A stretch of 64,000 bases of DNA from G020351775 sp039588335 (GTDB taxonomy: Bacteria; Gemmatimonadota; Gemmatimonadetes; Gemmatimonadales; GWC2-71-9), in assembly GCA_039588335.1 (NCBI GenBank), contig JBDGZZ010000002.1, positions 1 to 64,000 on the forward strand, written 5' to 3'. Under the pieces are notes generated by a model, which saw only the letters and a program-made list of their open reading frames with translations, searched no databases and was not told the origin of the DNA. How positions within the stretch are numbered: position 1 is the stretch's first letter; each line of letters starts with the position of its first letter. Made by a program: the position numbers and the translations under genes. This document shows, piece by piece, positions 1-8,643 of the stretch.

Positions 1-477
1 GGAGCCGACGGGCACTTCATGTTGGCAAACGTCCTTGGCAGGCTTTCGCGCACAAAGGGTGGGAAGGAGCGTGTGCGTTTTGGGAGGGAAATCTATGACG
101 AGGCCGCTTTGGCTTTGGAGTTGGATCCCCACCACGACGGTGCAGAGCACGTTCTTGGCGCCTGGCATGCTGAGGTCAAGCGCCTCTCGGGAATAACCAA
201 GTTCTTTGCGAAGACGTTTCTTGGGGGCGGCTACATGGGGATCGCCAGCTGGGATTCTGCGGTAGTGCACCTCCAGTCCTCAGTGGAGTTGAAGCCCGAC
301 CATATATTCCACCATCTGGAACTAGCCGAGGTCTACATCGATATCGAAGAGTACGCCAAGGCGCGAGGCGAACTCGAACAGGTCGTGGCTCTCCCAGTCA
401 CCGATGTGGGAGACCCAAGACACAAGGAGACAGCGGCCCGGCTATTGGAGGAGATCCAGAAATACGAGCAGCCGTAG
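1..477 (+). CDS. TPR-like protein, 5' end outside the window
   Basis: The reading frame is open from base 1, so the gene probably starts upstream; the first ATG inside the window is at 19. The visible part is helical, with a typical tetratricopeptide pattern near its end (SSVELKPDHIFHHLELAEVY followed by a second helix pair ending in LLEEIQKYEQP). TPR repeats usually serve protein-protein contacts. No signal peptide or catalytic motif is visible in the part seen. It converges on the minus-strand YtxH gene with a 10-base gap. The exact role is unknown. Confidence 0.7.
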   Translation, partial: GADGHFMLANVLGRLSRTKGGKERVRFGREIYDEAALALELDPHHDGAEHVLGAWHAEVKRLSGITKFFAKTFLGGGYMGIASWDSAVVHLQSSVELKPDHIFHHLELAEVYIDIEEYAKARGELEQVVALPVTDVGDPRHKETAARLLEEIQKYEQP

Positions 478-487
478 TCTAGAACCG

Positions 488-823
488 CTAGCGGCGTACG
501 CGGCGCAACCGACGCTTCAAGCGGCGCCGGTGTTTACCGAGTTCTCGCTCGGCCTCGCCGCGCCAGTCGTCTATTTGGTCGCGGGCATCGTCGTGAATGT
601 CGCGAATCCCCCGGCCGATCCGCTTCCGGAGAACTTCGCCGCGCTGAGGCGCAACCAACATCGCGACCCCCGCACCCACGATCGCCCCCACAACCAGGCC
701 GATGGCAAAGCCTCTCAAGCCAATCATGCCTTCGTATACACCCAGTTCTTCCAGATCCTCATCGTCCAGGTCTTCGTCGTCCAATTCCTCGTCAACCAGT
801 TCGAGGTCTTCATCGCGCTTCAT
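488..823 (-). CDS. YtxH domain-containing small membrane protein
   Basis: This 111-residue protein has a very acidic N-terminus (repeated DDEDL), one glycine/alanine-rich membrane segment at about residues 38-58 (GFAIGLVVGAIVGAGVAMLVAPQ) and a basic, arginine-rich C-terminal tail. One glycine-rich membrane helix ending in a LxAPxxG motif followed by a charged helix is the hallmark of YtxH/GvpP-like proteins, which are associated with envelope stress. Its start codon overlaps the stop of the upstream peptidase gene by four bases, so the two are probably translated together. The function is not known beyond the family. Confidence 0.75.
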   Translation of the reverse strand: MKRDEDLELVDEELDDEDLDDEDLEELGVYEGMIGLRGFAIGLVVGAIVGAGVAMLVAPQRGEVLRKRIGRGIRDIHDDARDQIDDWRGEAERELGKHRRRLKRRLRRVRR

Positions 824-2235
824 TGTCCACCCCCGTCTGTTTTCGGCCGGCCGCCTGATTGCATCAGGTCCTCTATCTCTTCCACCGTCCGCGGTGCTCC
901 GTCGGACAGGATCTCGTAGCCATCCTCGGTCACCAGAACATCATCTTCGATGCGCACACCGAGGCCCTCCTCCGCAATGTAGATGCCTGGCTCGACGGTG
1001 AACACCATGCCCGGTTCCAGGGGTACCGAGTAGTCACCGACGTCGTGTACCCGCATCCCTAGCCAGTGACTCAATCCGTGCATGAAGTATCTGCTGCAAT
1101 TCTGGGCTCCGCAAAGATCGCCGCCATGCTCGGTCATGTAGCTGCGAGCTACCTGTCCGATTTCTCTCAATGTGACTCCCGGACGGATCGCTTCCATGGC
1201 CGCTTGCTGGGTTCCCAACACCAGGTTGTAGATGGCCTCTTGGCGAGCAGAGAATTGCCCGTTAATCGGAACCGTGCGAGTCACGTCCGCCGTGTACTGT
1301 CCATACTCCGCACCGATGTCCATCACAACCAAGTCGCCATCCTCCGTCCGCCGTCTGTTCACATCGTAGTGCAGTATCGTGCTGTTTGGTCCACTACCAA
1401 CAATGGAAGGGAAGCCGACCCGATCCGCTCCGAGGTTGCGGAACGTGTACTCGATTGTGGCCTCCAGTTGGTATTCGTACATGCCCGGATGGGCCGCCAA
1501 CATCGCCGCTCTGTGAGCCTCAGTCGTTATCGTTATCGCCCGGCGAAGCGCTGCAAGTTCCACGGAATCCTTCACCAATCTCATGCTATCCAGCAGTGGA
1601 ACCACATCACGCAAGTCGGCCTGTGTGGCATCTACTACGATAGAGGTGCCCCTCCCGGACTCATGGAGAGTCGTGTAGACGGGCCCCGGGGCCCATGCAA
1701 GCAACTCCTGAATGGCCGCACGAAAACCCTCCGGCTCGAACGGTCTCACGTTGTGGATCCCTGTCAGCTTCATGGCTTCATCGCCCGGACCGAGCTTCTT
1801 GCCAGTCCACTGCTCCCTCCCTGGATTGCGTTCCGGCAGATAGAGCGTTACCGCACGATCGGCGCCGTTAGCAGTCAGCACTAGCCACGAATCTGGCGAC
1901 TCTATGCCCGTGAGGTAGAAGAAGTAGTCATCCTGACGGAAATCATTATCCTGAAGAACTTCGTGTTCCACATCGCGCGGAGAGGCAGCCGGGATCACAA
2001 CGACTCCGGCTCCGATTCTGTCCAGGAGCGCCTCACGGCGGGCGGCATGAGCCTCTATGGCGACTGGGCGCCCGGCACCCGGAAGCTCAGGGATAGGATC
2101 TGGTGGCGGAGCCAGTGTTTGAGCTACGAGCTGGACCGGAACTAGTGAGAGCAAGGCCGATATGCGCACTGAGTGTGATCTCCCGTAGTGTGTTAGTTTG
2201 ATTCTAGCGTCTTGACGGACCTCCGTCGAGGCCAT
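820..2235 (-). CDS. Secreted Xaa-Pro aminopeptidase-like M24 peptidase
   Basis: This is an M24B (aminopeptidase P/prolidase) enzyme. An N-terminal creatinase-like domain at about residues 60-210 is followed by the pita-bread catalytic domain. The five metal ligands are all visible: Asp306 and Asp317 (MDIGAEYGQYTADVTRT), His386 (MHGLSH), Glu415 (TVEPGIY) and Glu430 (RIEDDV). A hydrophobic stretch ending in QLVAQ, around residues 25-39, looks like a signal peptide, so the enzyme likely acts in the periplasm on peptides with proline in second position. The start is uncertain: ATG at 2235 is used here, but GTG at 2169, ten bases after GGGAG, would put the signal peptide at the very N-terminus. 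The gene is divergent from the GAF gene. Confidence 0.88.
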   Translation of the reverse strand: MASTEVRQDARIKLTHYGRSHSVRISALLSLVPVQLVAQTLAPPPDPIPELPGAGRPVAIEAHAARREALLDRIGAGVVVIPAASPRDVEHEVLQDNDFRQDDYFFYLTGIESPDSWLVLTANGADRAVTLYLPERNPGREQWTGKKLGPGDEAMKLTGIHNVRPFEPEGFRAAIQELLAWAPGPVYTTLHESGRGTSIVVDATQADLRDVVPLLDSMRLVKDSVELAALRRAITITTEAHRAAMLAAHPGMYEYQLEATIEYTFRNLGADRVGFPSIVGSGPNSTILHYDVNRRRTEDGDLVVMDIGAEYGQYTADVTRTVPINGQFSARQEAIYNLVLGTQQAAMEAIRPGVTLREIGQVARSYMTEHGGDLCGAQNCSRYFMHGLSHWLGMRVHDVGDYSVPLEPGMVFTVEPGIYIAEEGLGVRIEDDVLVTEDGYEILSDGAPRTVEEIEDLMQSGGRPKTDGGGQ

Positions 2236-2283
2236 CAAACTTCAGCATCCGAGAATCATAATGCTTGTTTACCCGAGACCGAT

Positions 2284-3072
2284 ATGACCGATCCAGCGAC
2301 GGCAGAGACTGGCATTGACCAAGAGAAGCTCGAGACACGCATACGAGACCTCGAGCACGAGCGGAAACTACTGCTCGCTGTGGTGGATATCTTGCAGGAC
2401 ATATCCGGCACGCTCCATTTCGTCGATATCCTCCAGGTCATCACACGCAAGCTTGGAGAGACCTTCGGACTGGACCGGTGCTCGATCTTTTTGATCCAGC
2501 ATGGCACTTCCAAGGCGCGCCTGGTAGCATCTTACGAGGATCCCTCGATCAGGAACTACTTGGTAGATGTCGATCGTTATCCTGAGCTCAAACGCGCTCT
2601 GGAGTCAGGAGAAACCGTATACATCCCGGATGCGACCAGCGATCCCAACCTGAAACACATAAAAGGAGTTCTGAAGAGTCGTCGGGTTCAAGCCATTACC
2701 GTTGTACCGATAATGTGGCGCGGCTCAGCGATCGGCGCGATGTTCATGCGAACGTTTCGCGATGGCCCGGCATTCTCCGACGCCGATGTGCACTTCACAC
2801 AGATTGTGGCCGGTCTGGCTGCCAAGACTCTCCACAACGCATTCCGGTATGAACAGCTCGTCAGGCGTCAGTCGGATGAGTCGGCTCTGACACGACGGAC
2901 CGATTTTGAGCGGATCGCCCTGGTCGGATTCCTGAGACGCTTGCTGGACGCATGGGTCAACCGTGAAGGAGCATGGGGTGAGGGAGTGCTTTCGAGAACG
3001 TCGGGCGAAGAACTCGACCGCCTCGTCGATGTCGCCATGACCGTTGTCGAAGAGGAGGCGAAGGGACACTGA
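2284..3072 (+). CDS. GAF domain protein
   Basis: This 262-residue protein has a short N-terminal coiled coil (about residues 10-40, EKLETRIRDLEHERKLL) and one GAF domain (about residues 45-190), recognised by the DILQVITRKLGETFGLDRCSI start and the later VVPIMWRGSAIGAMF core. GAF domains bind small ligands such as cyclic nucleotides, or sense redox or light. The C-terminal 70 residues are helical with no kinase, GGDEF or HTH output domain. ATG at 2284 is preferred over an upstream in-frame start at 2212, which would overlap the divergent peptidase gene. The V4R gene follows 60 bases downstream, suggesting a sensory pair. Confidence 0.82.
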   Translation: MTDPATAETGIDQEKLETRIRDLEHERKLLLAVVDILQDISGTLHFVDILQVITRKLGETFGLDRCSIFLIQHGTSKARLVASYEDPSIRNYLVDVDRYPELKRALESGETVYIPDATSDPNLKHIKGVLKSRRVQAITVVPIMWRGSAIGAMFMRTFRDGPAFSDADVHFTQIVAGLAAKTLHNAFRYEQLVRRQSDESALTRRTDFERIALVGFLRRLLDAWVNREGAWGEGVLSRTSGEELDRLVDVAMTVVEEEAKGH

Positions 3073-3132
3073 GGCTTGCGCGGCGCTCGAGGTTGAGCCT
3101 ATGTTGCGCCGGACCAAGCTTGGCATGGACAG

Positions 3133-3684
3133 ATGACGACTCAGACTCCTGATATCGAGATGATTGCCGTGGGCAGCGGCGCGCTGCACTCGCTGCGGCG
3201 CTCGCTCTCACGTGATTTGGGCGAGCAGGCGGCCATCCCGCTGCAGGAAGCCGGCTTCGCAGCAGGTGGGCAGGTCTACGAGAGCTTCAAGGCGTGGCTG
3301 CCGGATTACGCAGGTGTCGACGATCCGGCCAAATTGGACGCCACCGTCTTGGGCGAGGTTCTGTCAGCGTTCTTTGAGGCGCTTGGCTGGGGCAGACTGA
3401 CGCTGGAGAGAGCGGGTAAGGAGGCCCTCGCAATAACGTCCACCAACTGGGCTGAAGCCGAGCCCGGTGGCGAGGCAACCACCCCATCATGCTATGTGGC
3501 CTCAGGCCTATTTGCTGATTTCATGGGACGGATGTCTGGAATGCAGGTCGCTGTCATGGAAGTGGAATGCCGGACTCTGGACCAGCCGCACTGTCGCTTT
3601 CTGGTCGGTACTCCCGAGACGATGGAAAAGGTCTGGGAGACGTTAGCTGAAGGCGGTGACTACAAAGCGGCGTTGCCGGGTTGA
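3133..3684 (+). CDS. V4R (4-vinyl reductase-type) ligand-binding domain protein
   Basis: This 183-residue protein is essentially one V4R domain. The diagnostic C-terminal part is clear: SCYVASGLFADFMG, followed by a conserved VMEVEC and a CxxxxxxHCRF motif. V4R domains bind small hydrophobic or aromatic ligands and occur in regulators such as the XylR N-terminus and in bacteriochlorophyll-synthesis proteins. There is no DNA-binding or catalytic domain, so it probably reports to a partner, perhaps the GAF protein just upstream. The 3' end overlaps the convergent phosphoribosyltransferase gene by 25 bases. Confidence 0.78.
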   Translation: MTTQTPDIEMIAVGSGALHSLRRSLSRDLGEQAAIPLQEAGFAAGGQVYESFKAWLPDYAGVDDPAKLDATVLGEVLSAFFEALGWGRLTLERAGKEALAITSTNWAEAEPGGEATTPSCYVASGLFADFMGRMSGMQVAVMEVECRTLDQPHCRFLVGTPETMEKVWETLAEGGDYKAALPG

Positions 3685-4253
3685 GGTGCCCCACCCCACC
3701 CATCCTGTAGCTTGTCGGCATAATCGGGCCGCAGGACCAACTCTCCGTTCATTATGATCTCTCGATCCCACGGGAGAATGATGAAGGCCTCCGTGGCCAT
3801 CGCACAGTAATCTGGCTCGTATTTTCCGGTCATCAGTGAGACAGCAGTCCGAATTTCCGCGGGGTTCTTCTTCTTCACGGCGGAGAGTGCAAGCTTGAGG
3901 GTATCACCGGAATCACAGGTTTCGTCCACGATGAGCACGCGGCGCCCGGCAACATTGGGCGGGGGTTCGGTCACCAAAGTCGGGCTCGTGGCCGTTCCGA
4001 GCCGTGTCACGGCCATCGAAGCAAAATCGCGCTGGAGGATCGAGGCCACGACAGCCCCGGGAATGACCCCGGCCTTGGCGATTCCTAGCACCAGTTCGGG
4101 GTCGTAGCTTCCGGCTATGCGAAGGGCCAGGGCGCGACATAACTCTCCGAAGAAGGTCCAGTCGATCTCCAGGACGTCTTTTTGAGGGTTGCTGGCATTC
4201 ATTTGAGGCACAGAGGCAACGTAGTACGGAGGGAAGGGTTGGTACAGGGGCAA
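3660..4253 (-). CDS. Phosphoribosyltransferase-family protein
   Basis: This 197-residue protein has the type I phosphoribosyltransferase fold. The PRPP-binding signature appears as VLIVDETCDSGDTL (family consensus VLIVDDxxxTGxT), and GIAKAGVIPGAVVA matches the earlier PPi-binding loop. It could be a nucleobase salvage enzyme or a regulatory PRTase; the substrate cannot be told from sequence. The start is ambiguous: TTG at 4253 is preceded four bases upstream by GAGGAG, whereas ATG at 4202 has no visible ribosome-binding site but gives a more typical N-terminus. It converges with the V4R gene and is divergent from the TPR gene. Confidence 0.8.
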   Translation of the reverse strand: MPLYQPFPPYYVASVPQMNASNPQKDVLEIDWTFFGELCRALALRIAGSYDPELVLGIAKAGVIPGAVVASILQRDFASMAVTRLGTATSPTLVTEPPPNVAGRRVLIVDETCDSGDTLKLALSAVKKKNPAEIRTAVSLMTGKYEPDYCAMATEAFIILPWDREIIMNGELVLRPDYADKLQDGWGGAPQPGNAAL

Positions 4254-4302
4254 CCCACTCCTCGTTGCCTACCACTACACCCTTTAATATCTTGGGCGTG
4301 CG

Positions 4303-4737
4303 ATGGCTTTCTGGAAACGCCTCTTCGGACGGACCCGTGGCACAGAGCTGAAGCCACAGCGGCTCGACTACCTCAATGAGGCGTTGGCCCTGGAGCGGCA
4401 AGGCGACTACGACGCTGCACTCACTTCTTACCGGCTCGCACTCCGCGATCACCCGGCCGACCCGCGTGTGCTGCAAAACATGGCGATTGCATACACCAAG
4501 ACCCACCGTCACGACGAGGCTATACGCTTCTACAGGCGCGCTCTCGAGATAGACGACACCCTGGCCGGTGCCCATTACGGACTCGCGTTTCTCCTGCTCC
4601 ACCGAGGAGAAGGCGAGTATGCCGAGCGACATTTACGCCATTTCCTGGCCCGTCCTCCTAGAGGACCCGACGCAGAGAAGTGGATCGAACACGCCCGCGA
4701 GGCCCTGGCAGAACTGAACACGGAGAGCGACAACTGA
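4303..4737 (+). CDS. Tetratricopeptide repeat protein
   Basis: This 144-residue soluble protein has about three consecutive TPR units between residues 20 and 125 (for example ALTSYRLALRDHPADPRVLQ, then AIRFYRRALEIDDTLAGAHYGLA). No signal peptide or other domain is seen, so it is likely a cytoplasmic adaptor. Its 3' end overlaps the start region of the following lipoprotein gene by 58 bases if that gene uses GTG at 4680. The partner is unknown. Confidence 0.8.
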   Translation: MAFWKRLFGRTRGTELKPQRLDYLNEALALERQGDYDAALTSYRLALRDHPADPRVLQNMAIAYTKTHRHDEAIRFYRRALEIDDTLAGAHYGLAFLLLHRGEGEYAERHLRHFLARPPRGPDAEKWIEHAREALAELNTESDN

Positions 4738-5483
4738 GAATTCTGGCCGCCACCGCGATTCTCTTGGTTGCCTGCGATCCCCTCGCAAACGACAGCGACA
4801 AGGTCATCGCCCTAGAAATCGATGGAACCCCGGAACGGACTGTTGAGGAAGGTGACACTTTGACGCTGAAGGCCCGAGCGCTCAACGTGGCCGGCGATAC
4901 GGTTCCTGGGACAGTCATAACCTGGGAAATGGTTGACGTCGATAGCGGTCAAGTCGGTTTCACCATCGACGGCGCCACTGGGCTCATTACCGCCCACGCT
5001 CCGGGAAGCGGGAGGGTACGGCCCCGAGTCGAAGAATTGACGACTCTGGCCGTGGTATTTGTGACGGTGACGGCTGCTCCGGACTCTGTGGGGCCGAGTG
5101 GCGGGCAGACGGTCACAATGGCAGTTACTGACTCCGTCTCGCCACCCCTGACTGTTGTTGTGTATCAATTAACGGACGAATCGGCCAGTCCTGTGGCACT
5201 TGGAGAGAAGCCGGTGCACTTTTATGTTGTGGAACCATTGCCGGGCTCGAGTGAGGCGGGTGGGTTCTTTCTCACCGCTCAGGACAGTGTAGAGGCAGGC
5301 TCCGATCCGCACAGTGTGACCGTCACGACAGACGCGGGTGGCAGTGCGTCAGTCGTCGTCAGGCGCATCGCCGATTCCATTGTTCCTGACAGTGCCATGG
5401 TAGAAGCCTCGGTCACGGCCGCGACAGGCGGGGCCGTGTCGGGGTCCCCCGTTCGCTTCGTGGTCATCTTCGATGGCAACTGA
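4680..5483 (+). CDS. Exported lipoprotein with Ig-like (Big-type) domain
   Basis: A hydrophobic segment ILAATAILLVAC at about residues 21-32 ends in a lipobox cysteine (LVAC), so this is a predicted lipoprotein. After it come repeated beta-strand-rich segments, such as TVEEGDTLTLKARALNVAGDTVPGTVITWEM, typical of bacterial Ig-like domains that compare a property with what it would be in an idealised material; they act as extracellular spacers or adhesins. The only usual in-frame start before the signal sequence is GTG at 4680, inside the TPR gene; a CTG at 4734 overlapping the TPR stop is an alternative. The specific function is unknown. Confidence 0.68.
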   Translation: MDRTRPRGPGRTEHGERQLRILAATAILLVACDPLANDSDKVIALEIDGTPERTVEEGDTLTLKARALNVAGDTVPGTVITWEMVDVDSGQVGFTIDGATGLITAHAPGSGRVRPRVEELTTLAVVFVTVTAAPDSVGPSGGQTVTMAVTDSVSPPLTVVVYQLTDESASPVALGEKPVHFYVVEPLPGSSEAGGFFLTAQDSVEAGSDPHSVTVTTDAGGSASVVVRRIADSIVPDSAMVEASVTAATGGAVSGSPVRFVVIFDGN

Positions 5484-5512
5484 TTGCCGACAGGAAGGGA
5501 TGGAGGTACACA

Positions 5513-7300
5513 GTGAACTCTCCTGAGACCCTCACACAGCTCTTCTTCAACGCGATTGATCGTTTTAGTTCAAAACGTGCCGCTCTGCGTTACAAGAAGG
5601 ACGGCGCCTGGCACGACATCACCCATCACGAACTTGGCCGGAGAGTCCACCATGCTGCCCTCGGGCTGATGGAACTCGGCATAAGGCCCGGCGATCGCGT
5701 TGCCATCATGGCGGAGAACCAGCCAGAGTGGGCACTGGCGGATTTTGCGATTCTCACTGCCCGCTGTGCCGACGTGCCCATCTACCCAACTCTTCCACCC
5801 CCGCAGGCGGCATACATCCTCAACGATTCCGGGGCATGTGCTGTCTTCGTGGCCGACCGTGAACAGTACCAGAAAGTTGCCGAATCTCGAGGAGGGCTCC
5901 CGCAACTCAAGCACGTCGTTTCGTTCGATGACGCTCTCGATGAGTCCGGCGTCATCGGACTCAGCGAGCTCATTCAGAGAGGTGCGGCAGTAGAGCCGGA
6001 CTACCCCGACTATCAACGTGACGCGTGTTCCGTCGACCGCGACAGCCTCGCCACATTGATTTACACATCGGGAACTACGGGTGAACCCAAGGGCGTTATG
6101 CTTTCCCACTACAACATCGCGTCAAACGTGGAAGCCGCTTTGAAGATCGTCCAGATAGGTCCCGACGACAGTTGCCTCTCTCTCCTGCCCCTGTCTCACA
6201 GCTTCGAACGGATGGCCGGCCATTACACCATGTTCCAGGCCGGTACGACCATCAGTTATGCCGAGAGTGTCGAGCAGGTACCAGCCAACCTGCTCGAGGT
6301 CAAGCCATCTATCGTCCTCTCTGTGCCTCGGCTCTTTGAGAAGATCTACGCCAGAGTTCTGGAGAACGCCATGTCCGGCGGAGCACTCAAACGGCGGATT
6401 TTCTTCTGGGCTCGGCGGACAGCAGAAGCCTGGGCCGATCGAACGCTCTCAGGTCAGCCGATCCCAGCCGGTCTGGCCTTGAAGAAGAAGGTGGCTGACA
6501 AGCTGGTGTTCTCCAAACTTCAGGCTCGCACTGGCGGCCGCATCCGGTTCTTCGTGTCCGGAGGTGCACCTCTCTCTCCGGAGATCGCACGGTTCTTCTA
6601 CGCTGCGGGGATTCCCATTTTGGAAGGCTATGGCCTCACCGAAACATCACCCCTGATTGCAGTCAACCCGCTAGAGGCTCCCCGGATAGGGACTGTAGGC
6701 CCGCCCTGTCCAGGAGTGGAAGTGCGCATTGCTTCCGACGGGGAGGTACTCTCACGGGGACCCAATACCATGTTGGGGTACTACAATAAGCCCGATGCTA
6801 CCGCGGAGGCTATCGACTCCGATGGGTGGTTCCACACCGGAGATATCGGGGAACTGGACCCAGAAGGCTACGTTAAGATCACGGACCGCAAGAAGGACAT
6901 CATCGTCACTGCGGGAGGAAAGAACATCGCTCCACAGCCGATCGAGAACATGGTCAAGACCAACAAGTTCGTGCTCAACGCCGTCCTGTTGGGTGACAGA
7001 CGAAAGTACCCGATAATGATCGTAGTGCCAGATCCAGACGCAGTGAAGAGGTGGGCTGAGGAACGACGCATCACCGGTGCCGAAGACATTTTGCAGCACA
7101 CCGACGTAATTGCCATGGTGGAAAGGGAGGTGATGGGTAGCTTGCGTGACCTGGCCAGCTACGAAATGCCCAAGAAGGTGCTCTTGGTCAAGGACGACTT
7201 TACGATCGAGGCAGGTGAGCTAACGCCGACGCTCAAGGTGAAGAGACGAGTAGTAGAAGAGAAATATCAGGATAGTATCGAGGAGTTGTACGCCGGATAG
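5513..7300 (+). CDS. Long-chain acyl-CoA synthetase (AMP-forming)
   Basis: This 595-residue enzyme of the ANL superfamily activates a fatty acid with ATP and joins it to CoA. The ATP/AMP loop YTSGTTGEPKG is near residue 185, the adenylation motif GYGLTETSP near 372, and the hinge and CoA-binding region GDIGELDPEGYVKITDRKKD near 445-465, followed by GGKNIAPQPIEN. Length and architecture match the FadD15/FAA-type long-chain synthetases. The GTG start at 5513 is supported by GGAGGT six bases upstream. It feeds beta-oxidation or lipid synthesis; the chain-length preference cannot be read. Confidence 0.93.
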   Translation: MNSPETLTQLFFNAIDRFSSKRAALRYKKDGAWHDITHHELGRRVHHAALGLMELGIRPGDRVAIMAENQPEWALADFAILTARCADVPIYPTLPPPQAAYILNDSGACAVFVADREQYQKVAESRGGLPQLKHVVSFDDALDESGVIGLSELIQRGAAVEPDYPDYQRDACSVDRDSLATLIYTSGTTGEPKGVMLSHYNIASNVEAALKIVQIGPDDSCLSLLPLSHSFERMAGHYTMFQAGTTISYAESVEQVPANLLEVKPSIVLSVPRLFEKIYARVLENAMSGGALKRRIFFWARRTAEAWADRTLSGQPIPAGLALKKKVADKLVFSKLQARTGGRIRFFVSGGAPLSPEIARFFYAAGIPILEGYGLTETSPLIAVNPLEAPRIGTVGPPCPGVEVRIASDGEVLSRGPNTMLGYYNKPDATAEAIDSDGWFHTGDIGELDPEGYVKITDRKKDIIVTAGGKNIAPQPIENMVKTNKFVLNAVLLGDRRKYPIMIVVPDPDAVKRWAEERRITGAEDILQHTDVIAMVEREVMGSLRDLASYEMPKKVLLVKDDFTIEAGELTPTLKVKRRVVEEKYQDSIEELYAG

Positions 7301-7316
7301 GTGACAGACCGGGCCT

Positions 7317-7931
7317 TCAATCGGCCTCTTTTTGCCCCACCCATACTCCCCGTTCGGCGGCTAGCCGAGTGACACCCTGTACCGCGCTTTTCTCGTCAGC
7401 TACTACTATGCGGGATCCTCTGGCGAGGACGCGAACACCCTCTTCGAGCCACGGTTCCTCCGCATACTCCTTGCCCACAACCACACCTCTAGCCATCGAC
7501 GACCTCAGTGGAATCGTTGCCGGTGACCGAAGCAAGCTGAGCACGTCCGATTCGCTCACATCCGGCGGGGGATTTATCCCGACAAAGCTGATGCCATCGA
7601 GATGATCGCACAGATGTGTGGCAAGGCGCGTAACAGAACCCACCAGCACGACGTAACCTCCCGAGGAGCCTAGCGACAACAACGCCTCCACCAAGTCGGG
7701 ATCCGGAATCTCCTCCACCGTGAGATCGTCCGATCGACTGTGGCCGCCAAGCAGGGGATCCATCCCGAACTCAACGACTCCATCGGCGATCGCGAATTCC
7801 GTCTCGCAGGCAGGGCATCCTACCGTTCCCTGAATCACCCTGCGCCCTTCCGTCTTCTCTGACGAAAGAACACAGTATGTCTCCTCGTGGACCTCCGGAC
7901 AGCGCAGCATCTCGGCAAGTTCAATGAACAT
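7317..7931 (-). CDS. Trm112-like zinc-ribbon protein of unknown function
   Basis: The first 55 residues form a Trm112-like zinc ribbon: Cys11 and Cys20, then a CPAC pair at 39 and 42, followed by EFAIADGVVEF. The remaining 150 residues (for example GGYVVLVGSVTRLATHLCDHL and a late VLARGSRIVVADE) look like a remnant of a Rossmann-type methyltransferase fold, but no SAM-binding GxGxG is seen. Proteins of this kind partner with or resemble methyltransferases. It lies downstream of the SDR gene on the same strand with a 13-base gap. No precise function is assigned. Confidence 0.6.
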   Translation of the reverse strand: MFIELAEMLRCPEVHEETYCVLSSEKTEGRRVIQGTVGCPACETEFAIADGVVEFGMDPLLGGHSRSDDLTVEEIPDPDLVEALLSLGSSGGYVVLVGSVTRLATHLCDHLDGISFVGINPPPDVSESDVLSLLRSPATIPLRSSMARGVVVGKEYAEEPWLEEGVRVLARGSRIVVADEKSAVQGVTRLAAERGVWVGQKEAD

Positions 7932-7944
7932 CCCATTCCCTTCG

Positions 7945-8643
7945 TTACACCGTTGGCATGATACGCATCAACTCGACGTTGACTCTCGGAGGTCGTGTGA
8001 CTGCAAACAAAACACCCTGAGCGACATCTTCGGCGTGCATCATATCGGCCCTGTCGATGAGATCCTTCCGTCCCTCAGCATCCAGCTCATCCCATAGCGC
8101 TGTATCGGTCGGCCCTGGCGAAATCAGAGTCATCCTAACGTCGGTTCCCGCCAACTCCCGGCAGAGCACTTCATGCAGTCCACGTAAACCGAACTTGCTA
8201 GACGCATAAGCGGCATTGCCTGGAAAGGGTACGTGATCTGCGATGCTCCCAACCGTGACTATGTGAGAATGCTCTTTGCGAATCAAATGCGGTACCAGCT
8301 CACGCAATAGCAGGAACGGACCCATCAGGTTGACTGCAAACTGCTCCTTGAAGTCCTCGGTCGTCGTCTCTGCCAGGGATTTCAACACGAACGCTCCAGC
8401 GTTGTTGACGACGATGTCGGGAATGCCAATCTCAGCCAACACGCCAGACACAGCCTGCCGAACCTCAGCCTCATTCGTCACATCACAAGGGATGTCGACC
8501 TGCCCGTCCTTCATACCCGCCGACAGCGTGCGCGCCAGTCGTACCACGTAGGCCCCTTCGGCCAACATTGCTTCGCAAATGGCGAGCCCTATCCCACGGC
8601 TCGCCCCGGTCACAAGAGCAATCTTGCCAGCTAGCGTACTCAA
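7945..8643 (-). CDS. Short-chain dehydrogenase/reductase (SDR)
   Basis: This classical SDR of about 232 residues has the NAD(P)-binding TGASRGIG at residues 12-19, NNAGAF near 85, the catalytic Ser in VTVGS, and YASSK (Tyr and Lys of the YxxxK motif) near 145. SDR enzymes reduce or oxidise small carbonyl or hydroxyl substrates; which one is not evident. The TTG start at 8643 overlaps the folE stop as TTGA and has a GGGGGGAG ribosome-binding site at good spacing; another TTG at 8652 lies directly against that site. Overlap with folE suggests co-expression and possibly a pteridine-linked role, which is inference. Confidence 0.88.
   Translation of the reverse strand: MSTLAGKIALVTGASRGIGLAICEAMLAEGAYVVRLARTLSAGMKDGQVDIPCDVTNEAEVRQAVSGVLAEIGIPDIVVNNAGAFVLKSLAETTTEDFKEQFAVNLMGPFLLLRELVPHLIRKEHSHIVTVGSIADHVPFPGNAAYASSKFGLRGLHEVLCRELAGTDVRMTLISPGPTDTALWDELDAEGRKDLIDRADMMHAEDVAQGVLFAVTRPPRVNVELMRIMPTV

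Noticed and set aside
1066..1884. Long plus-strand frame opposite the M24 peptidase
   Set aside because: It is the antisense of a well-supported gene with all five metal ligands; the predicted product has no recognisable pattern.
7301..7332. Hairpin GGCC-N7-GGCC with a T-run after the acyl-CoA synthetase gene
   Set aside because: The stem is only four to five pairs; too weak to list as a terminator.
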